Below the pieces are notes generated by a model, which was given only the letters and a program-made list of their open reading frames with translations, did no database searches and was not told the DNA's origin. From contig JALPQD010000640.1 in NCBI GenBank assembly GCA_023101885.1, forward strand, positions 165,614 to 229,613: DNA of 64,000 bases, written 5' to 3'. Position numbers and translations under genes: made by a program. This stretch comes from Typhlomys cinereus (Eukaryota; Chordata; Mammalia; Rodentia; Platacanthomyidae). Every line of letters starts with the position of its first letter. The stretch's first letter is position 1. This document shows, in pieces, positions 10,901 to 21,790 of this stretch.

Positions 10901-12505
10901 ATTAAAATGTCTAACAAATATCTTAAAAAATGCTCCACTTCCTTAGCCATCAGAGAAATGCAAATCAAAACTTCCCTGAGATATCATCTCACCCCAGTCA
11001 GGATGGCAAAAATCCACAATACAAACAACAAGTGCTGGAGAGGATGTGGAGAGAGGGGAACTCTCCTACATTGCTGGTGGGAATGCAGGCTCATACAGCC
11101 ACTCTGGTGAGCCGTCTGGAGATTCTTAAAGAAATTAAAGATTGAAATACCGTATGACCCTGCAATTCTACTTTTGGGAATAACCCCCCATGCAGCAAAA
11201 ATTCACCTCGATAGCACAAGCACGACCATGTTCATAGCAGCACTGTTTACAATAGAAAAGTCATGGAATCAACCCAAATGTCCAACAGTTGACGAGTTGA
11301 TAAGAAAAATGTGTTACATCTATACAATGGAGTACTACTCAGCTATCAAAAATGATGACTTAATGGAATTTGCTGGGAAGTGGATGAAATTAGAAACAAT
11401 TATACTGAGTGAAGTATCCCAAACGCAGAAAATTAAGCGACGTATGTACTCCCTAATAGGTGGATCCTAGTACCAAACCCACTTAGAGACACTCAAAGAT
11501 AAATCTCTGTAATAACTACAGTAATTGCTAAGATTATGAATAGGAGGGATGGGGAAGGAGGGCCACACCAGTAACAAGGAGAGAGGGGACCATGTTACAG
11601 CAGAGAAAATAGGCTACCAGCAAGTAATGAGACATCTGGTTAATTCACAGACTTTCCTTCCTTATCATTTACAACTGAGGGGGTATGATCTTACCAGAAG
11701 AGGAGGGGATATAGTCTGGCAGATAGAAAGTAACCATTTCGCTAATGGGTGATTGACCCTTCTCTCACCGCGGTTTCCTACTTTTATTACATCTACCTTT
11801 GAATATACTCTTATAACAAGACTCTAATTTAACAGGTTTTTATCTCTAGCCAGGGGGCGATATCCAATACCCATCAGGATGGAGTGAAAGGCATTGCAGG
11901 AGCAGCAAAACTGAAAAAAATAAGTCAACAAACCATAATCCAGAACATCAGAGACTCTATATCAACCATCTGGAACTAGGCCAGCCTAATCTCTCCCCAT
12001 CCCGAAGCTCAGGGCAATTTGCGGAAGAGGGGGCGGTAAGATTGCAAGACCACAAGGATGGGAGGAGCAATGATATGCAAGATACTCCACAAAAGTTAGG
12101 GCCGAAGAAATCACATTTGGACTTTGCATGCCCTGCGCAATGTCCAACACACTATTGACCCCACAAAGTCTAGCATTTGCTAAAGGCACTAGGATCCTTG
12201 GAGGCTAGGGATTGACAGCCACAGTAGTGTTCCCATGCTTAAAGAGAACACAGGAAACGGTTCTGGGAAATGCCACTGGGTCCTTGCACCTCATCGGAGA
12301 GGAGAACCCGGAGGAGAGTTTGGCATGCTCATTAAAGAATGCTCTGGGGATGGGAGGGGGAGGCACTGGGGGATGGGGAGAGAAGGGGGAGGAAAGGGGG
12401 ACACAGGGGGGTGGGGAGTTGGAAGGAGGGAAGGGACCGGTGTACCTGTTAAGTTTGTATGAGTGGAAATAAAAATAAATAAATATTAAAAAAAAACAAC
12501 AAAAA
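7955..12505 (+). mobile_element. 5'-truncated L1 in Tmlhe intron 3, antisense to the gene
   Basis: The L1 runs from inside ORF2 through the 3'UTR and A-rich tail. It is flanked by the 12-bp direct repeat AGAAAGTATTTA at 7943-7954 and 12506-12517. ORF2 pieces read the reverse transcriptase (KCPGPDGFS near 9060, IPKPNKD near 9210, [15 protein letters not shown] near 9450, [10 protein letters not shown] near 9740) and the C-terminal region to about 11470. The 3'UTR then has a G-rich purine tract (12340-12440) and ends 'agtttgtatgagtggaaataaa'. Frameshifts, for example between 9530 and 9740, inactivate it. It ends 172 bases from exon 3 and carries a nested L1 at 8276-8929. Confidence 0.93.
8276..8929 (-). 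mobile_element. Nested antisense L1 3'UTR copy inside the intron 3 L1
   Basis: The segment starts with poly(T)/AT-rich sequence, then 'ccgctcatacaaacttggtagg', a pyrimidine tract and the complement of the L1 3'UTR seen at 11880-12480. The host ORF2 sequence is repeated on both sides as GAGATGGATGAATT (8262-8275 and 8930-8943). It is therefore an independent, 5'-truncated L1 insertion of about 650 bp in reverse orientation, not an internal inversion. The head-to-head 3'UTRs leave an inverted repeat about 3 kb apart within one intron. Confidence 0.92.
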
Positions 12506-12689
12506 AGAAAGTATTTACTCAGCATTAGGTATATTGTTAGGTGTAAAGAAAAAAATGAGAGTTTCTAAAAATGTTTTCAAAATAAAAGGAAAATTAAAAG
12601 AATTTCCTATTTTTCAAAGGGCAAATCATTTTTCATAAAATAACTTTCTTAGAATACTTAAAAGAAGAGTAAGTCTCCTGTTCACTTAC

Positions 12690-12866
12690 AAGTAAAAAAG
12701 AGTGTGGTCTTATCCAGACGAATGGTCTTAGGTTTGATGCATAAATCCACACTGGCAGTGTCCAGACTTCGTTGGTGAGTCTTAGAGTTATAGCATGATG
12801 CTGAGCGACAGTGGTCTCGAAGCCAGACATAATCAAAGCGCATCACAGAATTAGCATATTGCAGTT
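12690..12866 (-). CDS. Tmlhe: Trimethyllysine dioxygenase, coding exon 3
   Basis: A 177-nt exon encoding about codons 61-119. On the minus strand the acceptor is ...TTTGTCCTAG before base 12866 and the donor GTAAGT follows base 12690. It starts by completing glutamate (G|AA) from exon 2 and ends one base into a tryptophan codon (T|GG). The translation includes LQYANSVMRFDYVWLRDHC, SASCYNSKTHQRSLDTASVD and KPKTIRLDKTTLFFT. The cysteine/histidine-rich WLRDHC-x4-C segment is typical of the N-terminal DUF971/GBBH-N domain, which binds zinc in the related gamma-butyrobetaine dioxygenase; zinc binding here is inferred. A frame that runs past the donor adds only CK and a stop, so the donor is well supported. 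Confidence 0.96.
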
Positions 12867-13149
12867 CTAGGACAAAGATCAGATTCATTAGAACTTTTTA
12901 GGAAAACTAAAACTCAGTAAACAAAAATTTTCTTTTAAAAACCACTACATAGAAATAAGCAAGAGCAATAAAGAGTGGTCTCTTGCCAGTTATTAAAATT
13001 ACTATATAATTTATATGATGGAAATCTTATGATGTTGATATACAAAATATTCAGGGGTATAAAACATGACTTTGTACCATTCTAGTAACTGTCCTATTAT
13101 GCTGAAATCATACTAAAAGTAGAAGCCAAAGAAGTTGACTTTCATTTAT

Positions 13150-14045
13150 GCCAGTTTCCTGAGTCATAAAAATTAAGCATGAAATAAAATTCAGGAATCA
13201 ATGACAACTGAAATATGTTTGGAAATAAATGTAGAAGAGTGATATAGAGAAATCCATAAAACTATGGTAGATGACTTGAAGGAAACCTACATGGAGAAAT
13301 GCCATATTCACAGATAATAAAAGAAATATTTATGAACAAATTCAATGTAAAGCCAACCTATAGGCAAGTAAAAATGTTTATATACTGGGGAAGCTAATTT
13401 CAAAACTCATTATGAAAAAGCAGAAAGGCATGGACACAAGATATAAAAATTATAAGCTATAACTTTGAAAGTATGGTTTTAGTATAGAATGAAAGATCAA
13501 GGAAACAGAATGATGCTTTAAGCTCAACACATAAATACATGCAAATATAGTATATATAAAGCATAGTTTATAAAGAAGTAGGCATTTTGTATCATCACAA
13601 GAACGATTTAATTTTCCATAAATGATTATTTAAAATATTATTCATACAGAACTCAATACAACACTGCATACTTCCACTGGACCTCTCCAGTAGCTGACCT
13701 AGCAACACTTTTTCATGGAACAGAGAAGATCCCATGAATATAATGCCATCCTAAGAGACTGTATGGGGCTAATGCCAGACAAAAGTGAGAGGACGCCTCT
13801 ATACAGTTTACCCACCAGTGGACCACTTCCATGGTGGCGAGTGCCCAAGCACTAACCAGTGCAGGTGTCCTAGAAGGGACCCGGTGGCTTGCACATGTAG
13901 GGAGATGTGGAGGAGGGAGGGAAACTGACGGGAAGGGAGAATGGGTGGGATGAGATGGGATGTGGAGTGAAGGTAGGAAGTGAGTGATGAAAATACAGAA
14001 ACCATTATTAATATAAACTGAAAATAAATATGTTACTTTAAAAAA
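13150..14045 (+). mobile_element. Old L1 fragments (ORF2 piece, then 3'UTR-like purine-rich tail)
   Basis: About 13260-13500 resembles mid-ORF2 L1 ('aatgtaaagccaacctatagg', 'ggggaagctaatttcaaaactca'). About 13640-14040 is a different 3'UTR-like block ending in a G/A-rich tract and an A-rich tail. No intact frame remains. Confidence 0.55.
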
Positions 14046-14139
14046 GAAAAGTGAACTTTGGATAGCTTAAAGTACAAAAAGGATAAAAATATGAAACATG
14101 TTTCAGCAAGATGACTGTGGTGGCATGCAAATCTGTAAA

Positions 14140-14405
14140 CATTGCACCCACTTGCACATTAATAATGAATGATATTTGCTAGAGCATGAATCATATCATA
14201 AGTCATCAAAGGCAGACTAGTTGATGCATCAAGGGCCATACAAGTGAAAAGACTTGAAAATAGGAGGGAGTCTGGCAGGGGAGATGAAGGGTTGTAAAGG
14301 GAAAAGGGAGGAGGGTTGAAATTGGGGATTAAGAGTGGGATTGTCATAAATTCACTATATTCATGCATGAACACAGAAATTAAATACTCATAAAAATTTT
14401 GAAAA
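14140..14405 (+). mobile_element. L1 3'UTR terminal fragment
   Basis: The order 'gcatgaatcatat', 'gccatcaa', 'gggccatacaag', purine tract, 'ttggggattaagag', 'cataaat...' parallels blocks at about 30300-30510 and 35950-36070. All three look like one old rodent L1 3'UTR family. Confidence 0.55.
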
Positions 14406-14594
14406 AAATATGTTGACCACCTTCATGTAGGAAGGCTGTCTTAATATAACATAAATCAAAAAAGATAAAAAATACATTTTGTGAACACTATAAAATAAAT
14501 TTAAAAGACAAGAAACAGGAAAAACATTTGTAACATAAAAGTATTAATATTCAGTATGTAGAACAAATCCCTATGAACATTATGATAAAAACCC

Positions 14595-14685
14595 AATAGG
14601 CTGGGTGAGTGGATCAGTGGTATAGCACTTGTGTAGTACGTGTGAAGCCATGGGTTCAATATCCAGAAAAGACACAAATCTTGCC
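14595..14685 (+). mobile_element. ID-like SINE
   Basis: A short tRNA-derived element: 'ggctgggtgagtggatcagtgg' (box A region), 'gtatagcacttgtgtag' and 'gccatgggttcaatatcc' (box B-like). This fits the rodent ID/BC1 type. Confidence 0.65.
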
Positions 14686-14884
14686 TTAATAGTAATAAAA
14701 GGAATGAGTATTTAAACCAAAAAAGGATACCATTTTATATCACCAGAGTGACAAAACATTACAAGTGTGATAAAAGGACTGTTTCCAAAGATGTGGGGAA
14801 ACACATGCTCATGAATACTGATTTCTTACATAGATAGCTGGATGGCAGTGTGGAAGTTTCTGTAAAAATAATTTGAGAGGTGCA

Positions 14885-15270
14885 TGTCATGGTTTGAATA
14901 TGATTTGTGCCCCATAGACTTAAGTGTTTGAATCATTGACGTTGGTGTTGGAAAGGTCATGGCACCTTTTGGAGGTGGAACCTTGCTGGAGGAAGGCATG
15001 TCAAAGGGGTGGGCCTTAAAGTTGGTTAGGCCTCCCACCCCCCGTTTCTGCTAGTAGTTTGCTCTGGTAGTCTGCTACTAGAGCTCTTTTAGTCTCTATG
15101 ATGGATGCAACCTAAGCCTCCTCCAGCTTCTGCCAGCCAGCCATGCCTTTTCCGCCATAATAAACTCTATTGCCTCTCTGGAATGGTAAGCCAAAAGCCA
15201 AATAAATTTCCCTTTTCTCTTCTTAAGCTGTGAGTGTTGTCTCACAGCAGCAGAAAGAGTAACTGAGACA
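14885..15270 (+). mobile_element. Solo LTR, ERVL-MaLR type
   Basis: The 386-bp element starts TGTCATGGTTTGAATATG and ends ...AACTGAGACA. It has AATAAA-type signals near 15160 and 15200 and the MaLR-like tail 'ctcttcttaagctg...cagcagcagaaagagtaactgag'. It is flanked by GTGCA (14880-14884) and GTACA (15271-15275), a 5-bp target duplication with one mismatch. The LTR interrupts an older L1. Confidence 0.8.
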
Positions 15271-15984
15271 GTACATTTATTGCTTGATCCAGAAATTCAC
15301 CTGTTTGAATTTATCTTACAGAAACTGTCACAGATGTGGATGTACATACAAGAATATGCATGATATTGTTTATTACAGCAAAAATAAAAAGACAAAATGT
15401 TTATTTGTGGAGGAACAGAGGATTAGAATGTCTTAGTTTCCTTTTCTGTTGCTGTGATAAATATCCCAGTCATTTTTCATATATGTGTTGGCCATTTTCA
15501 TGTCTTTGGGGGGCAAATTCTATGCAGATATTTGTAAGTTTATATAATGAATTTAGGATACTGACCTCTTATCAAATAATATACTTTGAAAGTATTTTTT
15601 TCCAAGATTACCTTTTCATTTGTTTATTGATGCCTTTGCTAGTTTGATGTAGCCCATTTATTTGTTTTTTTTTGTATGAAAAAAGAATTAAAATACATGG
15701 AGATAAAGAATAAATAACAATTGTAGGGGGTTGAGGGGTGGGGAAGGAGAAGAACCAAGTCTAGAAATGTAATGTACCACATTATGCTTATATAATGATA
15801 GTGTATTGTATTTTGCATTTTTGCTGAATGAGTACATTATAGTTGCCCCTGAACATACACAGGAATACAAAATGAGGAGAATAATCCTAACTTATTTCAT
15901 AATGGTAACCAATCCTTTTATTTTTCTCATAATGCTATTTATCTACATTAAATATACACAAAAAATTTTAAAATAGAATAACTT

Positions 15985-17490
15985 TATTTATATATTTTGA
16001 AATTTCCTTTCAAATTATGTTATCTAAAATTACAGTGGATTTTTATGGTTTTCCTTCTCCCATTGCTCTACCACACACATCCCCCTCTTCCCACAGAGAA
16101 ACTTCTTCCTGACAAGCTCCCTGCCTATTCCCAATATCCCTACTTGTGCATATGTCCCACTGAAGTCTAATAAGAGATGTCTCTTCTTGCATGTGCCTGG
16201 GTACCTGCTGAAGCCTAGGTAATATTTTGGTGGGGGTACTACTGACTTATGAGGGTCCACTTCCTCTGGTCAGTTTTGGCCATCAATGATGGTCACTCAG
16301 GTCCCATAGATCTGAGCCCAGTCTTGCATAGACAGGTCTTGTGAAGGTGAGTTTGGTTTTAGTGTGTTCATGGTTGTAGTGATTTTGTTTCTAAGGGGTA
16401 CCGTTTTTGTCTTTGCTCCTCCTTCTAACATAGTCTTCACATACTTTCTATCCCCCTGCCCTGGACTTTGGTCTTGGAGGATAGAAGGACTTCAGATGAC
16501 CTCTTTATGGTAAAACAAACAAACAGACAAGAAACAAAACAAAATCTTTTCAGTCACTCACTCTGTCTTTAGTTGTGATTCTCTATACTGGCCATTTTTC
16601 CATTGAGAAAAGACTTGGATATAAGCTGAGAGTCGCAGTAATATATGCGCTTAGAGTAAGTGTTTGGAAGGTTTTTTGTTGCCATGTCTGCTTAGTAGGT
16701 GATAGTTGTGGGATCTCCTGTAGAGCCTGGGACTACCTCTCTATCCAAGGGTTCTCAGCCAGACTTACAGTTACCAGGCAAGGGTTTCCTTTTGTTGAGT
16801 GGATCTTAAATACAAACAGAGCACAGTTCCTATAACATTCTTGTCACCATTACAGTGAAATACTCTTCTTGTCTTGTTGCATCATGTTGAAGTTCACAGG
16901 ATTCCTAGCTGGGTTGAGACTTGATGGCTTTTCACTTTGGCAACTTGTGTATTACCTTGTGATATTATGACAACTAGCTTGTAAGGAGGAAGCTTTCAAG
17001 TTACTTCCAGCTTGATTTCTTCATATCCTGTAACTAAATTATATGTTGCCTTCAGTGACAGGATCTTATTGTTAGGTTCTGGCAAACAATCAAGAGCTAT
17101 ATTGTTTTGGGAGTCTCTGGGCCTTCTCTTATCAACAGTTCCTACAGAAGTATCTCGTGGGGGCTTTGTATGTTCATTTTTGTCTTCTGGAAGGAATATA
17201 CTAGAATGAGATGAAATCTTAAACAGTAGTTTCAATTTGTGTTTCCTAATGGCTAGGGATGTTGAGCATTGTTTATATATATATTTTTAGAAGTTTGTAT
17301 TTCTTCTTTCATTAATTTTTGGTCTAGTTCATTGTCTCATTTTTCAACTGGATTCTCTGCTTTCTTTTGGTTTAATTTTTGGTATTTTTTGTATATTCTT
17401 AACACTAGTCCTCTTTTAGATTCATATCTGGGAAAGATCTTCAATTTTTTTACCAATTGTCCACCATATTGCCTGTGCAAACAGGGTCCT
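15985..17490 (-). mobile_element. Minus-strand old L1 (3'UTR then ORF2 end)
   Basis: Read on the plus strand, it runs from reversed rodent L1 3'UTR (about 16020-17200) into the reversed ORF2 end. Landmarks are 'tttcaatttgtgtttcctaatggctagggatgttgagc' split near 17230-17270, and 'tttgtatattcttaacactagtcctcttttagat' near 17390. These are the complements of standard ORF2 landmarks. The L1 is in the same orientation as Tmlhe. About 15430-15700 may be another old L1 3' piece. Confidence 0.7.
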
Positions 17491-17644
17491 GTTTAGAAAA
17501 TCTTGAAATATACTATTTATTCTCTCCTCCAGGAGCTTCAGTTACAGATTTAACATTGAGAACTTTAAACAGAATCATTTAAGAAAAAACTAATGAGCCT
17601 TGCTTGGGTAGTAGGGATTAAGTACATTATCTACTTTATTTCCA

Positions 17645-17880
17645 GGCCCAAATTGCATCCTTTATGTTAGACCAGTAATCTTTGAAGAACTGCCTCATTG
17701 TTTTCATTTACTCAAAAATAAAATTTTCTCATTGCAAAAATAAGGAAAAGGAAATCTCATTAACAGTTTGTAGGAAAACTTTAGGCCAGGAGAAAACGAG
17801 CATTTATTTTAATTTCTGGAACTATAATCCTAATCCTGACTAACTGATAAATGAGTTTTAAATGCTTTTCTGAATGTAGT
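17645..17880. repeat. Locally repeated segment, copy 1
   Basis: About 235 bp ('ttatgttagaccagtaatc...ggccaggagaaaac...aatcctgactaactg') recurs nearly unchanged at 19193-19406 and more diverged at 23030-23495. It does not match any rodent repeat I know by sight. A short neighbour ('aaatgcttttctgaat', about 17858) also recurs at about 18768. Confidence 0.75.
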
Positions 17881-17917
17881 TTTTTAAAAACTACATCAAT
17901 GTTAGTAAGTGTAGACA

Positions 17918-18026
17918 AACTAAAAAAGAAAAGAAAAGAAAAGAAAAGAAAAAAAAAGAAAAGAAAAAAGAAAATCCAGAAACTATGATTTGGATCAAAA
18001 CAAAAACAAAAACAAAAACAAAAACT
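17918..18026. repeat. (AAAAG)n and (ACAAAA)n microsatellites
   Basis: Pentamer AAAAG repeats occupy about 17921-17972, and hexamer ACAAAA repeats occupy about 17999-18024. Nothing else is apparent here. Confidence 0.85.
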
Positions 18027-18839
18027 CCCTGGGTGTTGTGGAAGCTAGAGTAGCCAGAAATAAAATAAGGTGATCCAGAGAATGGACTTTGATTTTTTTT
18101 TTAATTTAAGAAATGTAAGTTTTATTTGAACCGAGGGCCTGGTAACATTGGAACCATAGTTTAAACTTAAGGTGAGAGAGCATTAGAGTTGAAGAGATAG
18201 CTTAAAGTCAGGATAGTGAGAGAGTTGCTATGGACAATATAAAGGGAAGAGTGTGCCTTAAAAAACATCCACATGCCTTTAGTGTTTAGAAGGATGTACA
18301 CTTATTCAAGGTAATGTGCACATCAAAGAGAGATGGGAACCTGGAAGACTTACATGCCCCTGGAAGAAAATGAAGCTTTGTGCAGGTATAAGGGGGAGAT
18401 GGGAATAAGAGAATATAAAAGCTATGGTAGCGAGGTGAATGCAAAAAGGAACTATAATATTAAACAAAAATGAGTTAGAACTGCATGATTGAGAAAAAAT
18501 TAGATTTGTCTATACTGCATAGAAGGATAAATGCATGTTCTGAAGGGAACACTGAGTGCGTGGTTGACCCACCCTTTGATAAATAAATAAGAATAGGTAC
18601 AAACCATGGCCCTAGTCAGTCATCTCAATAGAACCTAGTAACAGAGATAGGATTACACCAGATATAACACTGGTAGTATAATGTTCATGTTTTTTAAAAG
18701 TATTTTCTTTACTAGATTAGGGAAGTCCCTTCTATTGTTTTTGAGAATTTTTACAATAAATGAGTGTTAAATGCTTTTCTGAATTGAAAAATATGAGCAT
18801 GTAATGTCTTTTAGTGTTTTAATTTGAAAAATTATATTC

Positions 18840-19195
18840 GTGCATGTATGTACAATGTGTGTGTAGGCAGTGTATGTATTATATCCACATGTGTGTACAT
18901 ATGCATATAAATTGAGAGACTATAAGAGGAAATTTAGTGTGTTACACTTACTTTCTGCCTAATTCCCTTGAGACAAGGTCTCTCACAGAATCTGTCTCAC
19001 CATTTCATTTTGGCTGTACTGACTAGCCAGAAAGCTTTGGGGAGCCTCTTGTCTTCATCATCTCCCCGCCCCCTTTCACTGGAGTTACATGTGTGAGCAG
19101 TTACATTGACTGTTATGTGGGTGCTGGGTATTGAAGTCAAGTTCTCAATGCTTATTTAGCAAGTGTTCTTACTCACCGAGTCATTTCTCCAGGCC
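18840..19195 (-). mobile_element. B3 SINE
   Basis: A reversed B3 is recognisable: 'gagacaaggtctctcacagaa', 'ggctgtactgactagccag', 'gggtgctgggtattgaagtcaagttctc' and 'gttcttactcaccgagtcatttctcc'. These are the complements of the B2-type head and the B3 middle. TG-rich sequence at the left is the tail. Confidence 0.8.
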
Positions 19196-19406
19196 CATAT
19201 TGCATCTTTTATGTTAGACCAGTAATCTTTGAAGAACTGCCTCATTGTTTTTATTTACTTAAAATAAAATTTTCTCATTGCAAAAATAAGGAAAAGGAAA
19301 TCTCATTAACAGTTTTTAGGAAAACTTTAGGCCAGGAGAAAACAAAAATAAAACGAGAATTTATTTTAATTTCTGGAACTATAATCCTAATCCTGACTGA
19401 CCGATA
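19193..19406. repeat. Locally repeated segment, copy 2
   Basis: Nearly identical to copy 1 at 17645, with a short extra 'aaaataaaac' near 19345. It abuts the B3 head at its left edge. Orientation is the same as copies 1 and 3. Confidence 0.75.
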
Positions 19407-20685
19407 TTTCTTTCTCAAATGTTTAATAGGGTTTGTTAGTAACATCCTCTGGATATGATGTTTCACTTTTTGGGAATAATTTTGACTGCTAATTCTAATT
19501 TTAAACTATATTAGTACTCATTATTTTATTTCTTCTGAAATAAGTTTGATATGAGAGAAAGAAAAGAAACTACTGTTTTAGTTGCTATAGCAAAATGCTA
19601 TGAACTGTATAACTCAACAAAAATTTATTTCTTAAAGTTCTGATATCTGAGGATCCATGATCAATATGTCAGCTGAGTTGATTTTAAATGAAAACTCTCT
19701 TTCTAGCTTGTAGATAAAAAACAGAGGTAGATCTCCACCAGAACCTCTTCCTCTTCCATAGAACACTACTTTTATTATATCAGAACTTCTCCCTTGTGAC
19801 TGCATCTCAATCAGTACAGTAGATGGCAAGGGGGTTAAAGCTTCAATAGATGGATCTTTGGAGGACACACTTAGTCCACATTAATATTTATAGAGAAAGA
19901 CATTCCTTTCACTTAATGTATGAAATTTATGGGCATATAATTTTTTTCAGAGCATTGTCCAAATTGTCCTTTTTATATCCTAAGGATAGGGGTAAAAATT
20001 CTTGATTTGATTGGCCATTTGTTTCTTATCCTTGATTTGGTTAACCTGGCTACAAATTTATCACTTTAATTTCAGGAAAATAATTTTTGTGTTTATTGAC
20101 TTCCTTCCATTTCCAATTTCATTGATTTTTGGCCTACTTTTTGATATTTATCTGTTGTGTTTGCTTTAATTTATTCTTCCTTATCTGATTATAGACCCTT
20201 CTTTTCAAATATATATACATTTCTGTCATACATTTCCTGCTGTAGCTATATTCTACAATTTTTGGTAGTTGTATATTTTCATTTGATTGAAAACATTTTT
20301 AATTTCACTTTAAATTATTTAAAATTCCTAGTATATATGTTTTAAGTCCTTTACTATAGATACTCAGATTTTTTTCTTAGATAATACAGGGAAATGGAGC
20401 TTAGTTGGAGCAGAGCAGAGCTCCTGAACCAGGTGGTATTTCATTGTTGACCTGTGTTAATTTTGTCCTTCTTGTGATTTACACAATAAAATTGGAGATA
20501 AGTGGTTAGTTGCCCATACACTACTACAGAAAGTTATGATAATGTAAAATGTATTTGTAGATCTGTAGCTCTACAATAAAAGAATACCACTAACATTACT
20601 GAATTGTATATTTAATGTCAACATTGTATATTTTATGCACTGTACCACAATTTTGAAAAATAACCTTTCCTCACACATCTCTTAC

Positions 20686-20867
20686 CAAAATGATCTTCAT
20701 GTTGATGCCAAGCACAATCCAGAGACTTGGAGGCCACATAGTGTCTCTGGGTGCCTAATGGAAATAAGCTTCTGAAGTTGGACAGATGAAGAGCTTGACA
20801 ACTATCTCCTCCCTTCAGCAGATTCTGAAGCCTGCTTTGTATGTTGGAAAACCTATTGCACCACATC
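20686..20867 (-). CDS. Tmlhe: Trimethyllysine dioxygenase, coding exon 2 (start codon and mitochondrial presequence)
   Basis: The first coding exon: acceptor ...TTACTCTCTTATTCTAG, one G (20867), then ATG at 20866-20864. There are 60 codons plus one base before the donor GTAAGA after base 20686. The translation opens MWCNRFSNIQSRLQNLLKGG and ends CAWHQHEDHF-(E). An N-terminus rich in Arg, Leu and Ser with almost no acidic residues over the first 20 positions fits a mitochondrial targeting presequence; the enzyme is mitochondrial in mammals. The frame is open 18 bases into the intron with an upstream ATG, but the AG acceptor and family length support the start at 20866. Because only one base precedes ATG, the initiation context comes mostly from an exon not found here. 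Confidence 0.95.
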
Positions 20868-20983
20868 CTAGAATAAGAGAGTAACAATATAAGACAACTT
20901 TATCAAACAATTCACATGAAGCCATAGGAATAATGTTACAGCTATAATTATGTGAAACAAAAGGCTTAAATCTCAAACAAAGG

Positions 20984-21217
20984 GGACTGGAGAGATGGCT
21001 CAAGGGTTAAGACTGTGTCTTGCAAGCAGAAGGTCTTGAGTTCTGATCCCAGCCCCCATGTAAAAAATGCTAAATGGAAATGGCAGCGGGTGGCCTGCAC
21101 TTTCAGCCCTGGTGGGTGGAGCCTGGGAACCAAAGCAGAGCCAAAAGGAGATAGAAGCATCCAGGATGATTCCCGAAGTCACCCTTGGTCCTCCACAGGG
21201 ACACACAGTGCCCTCTA

Positions 21218-21270
<53 letters not shown>

Positions 21271-21295
21271 AAATAAATAAATAAAAAGTTTAAAA
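20984..21295 (+). mobile_element. CA-tailed B2-headed SINE (older subfamily)
   Basis: Head 'ggactggagagatggctcaagg' and box B-like 'gagttctgatcccagc' are followed by a body with 'gggtggagcctgggaacc' and 'ccaggatgattcc', then (CA)n (21220-21266) and (AATA)n. A perfect 16-bp duplication AAATCTCAAACAAAGG flanks it (20968-20983, 21296-21311). Confidence 0.93.
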
Positions 21296-21361
21296 AAATC
21301 TCAAACAAAGGAAATAATTTGGCATATGGGGAAAAAAGAAAGTCATGTAACCATGTGCCAT

Positions 21362-21790
21362 AGACACAGGTGTCAATTTGATGGTTGAGGGTTCCAGCTC
21401 TGGGTACATTTGTAGAGAACTTGTAGTTGACTTAAGTGAAGTCGAAGCAAGCCATATGAGACTGTCTGATCTATGGGGAAGGCCCAGTCCATGGTGGGTG
21501 GGGCTAGACCCTGAGCAGATGAATAAAATGGAGGAAACTGGGTAAGAAAATTAGTATCCTTGTGTATACTTGGCCAGACATGCTGGTCTGGCAATTAAGG
21601 ATTGTCCCTCTCTCAGGAGTCCTATGGATATTGTGTGGCTAGTTCCCTCCGTTTTTGGTGTTGGTATGAGTTCTTCTGCCAAACTGGACAAAGAATTGTA
21701 ACTGGACTATTGTAAACCAAAATAAAACCCCTTGTTCCCTTATGCTGTTTGGTCGTGAATTTATCAGTAACAATGCAGAGTAAGTGAAAC
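21362..21790 (+). mobile_element. LTR-like element, family X
   Basis: About 430 bp beginning near 'cacaggtgtcaatttgatgg', with 'ccagtccatggtgggtggggc', 'ggccagacatgctggtctgg' and 'aaccaaaataaaacccc' (a polyadenylation-type signal). The same sequence occurs reversed at about 24773-25207, and related copies lie at about 27965-28870. It looks like a solo LTR of an ERVL/MaLR-type family; the exact family is unknown to me. Confidence 0.6.

Larger units (their letters stand above)
14410..15420 (+). mobile_element. Old L1 ORF2 fragment split by an ID SINE and a solo LTR
   Basis: L1 ORF2 3' sequence resumes on either side of two younger insertions. 'ataccattttatatcaccagagtgac' and 'gatggcagtgtggaagtttct' lie left of the LTR. 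'gcttgatccagaaattcacctg' and 'aagaatatgcatgatattgtttattacagc' lie right of it. This is the usual order for the ORF2 C-terminus. Confidence 0.65.
12867..20685. other. Tmlhe: Tmlhe intron 2 (no gene)
   Basis: A 7.8-kb intron between exons 2 and 3. It holds L1 fragments, an ID-like SINE, a solo LTR, a minus-strand L1 (about 15985-17490), A-rich microsatellites (about 17921-18024), a B3 SINE and two copies of a locally repeated segment (17645 and 19193). About 18030-18740 and 19410-20640 show nothing I can name. Confidence 0.75.
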
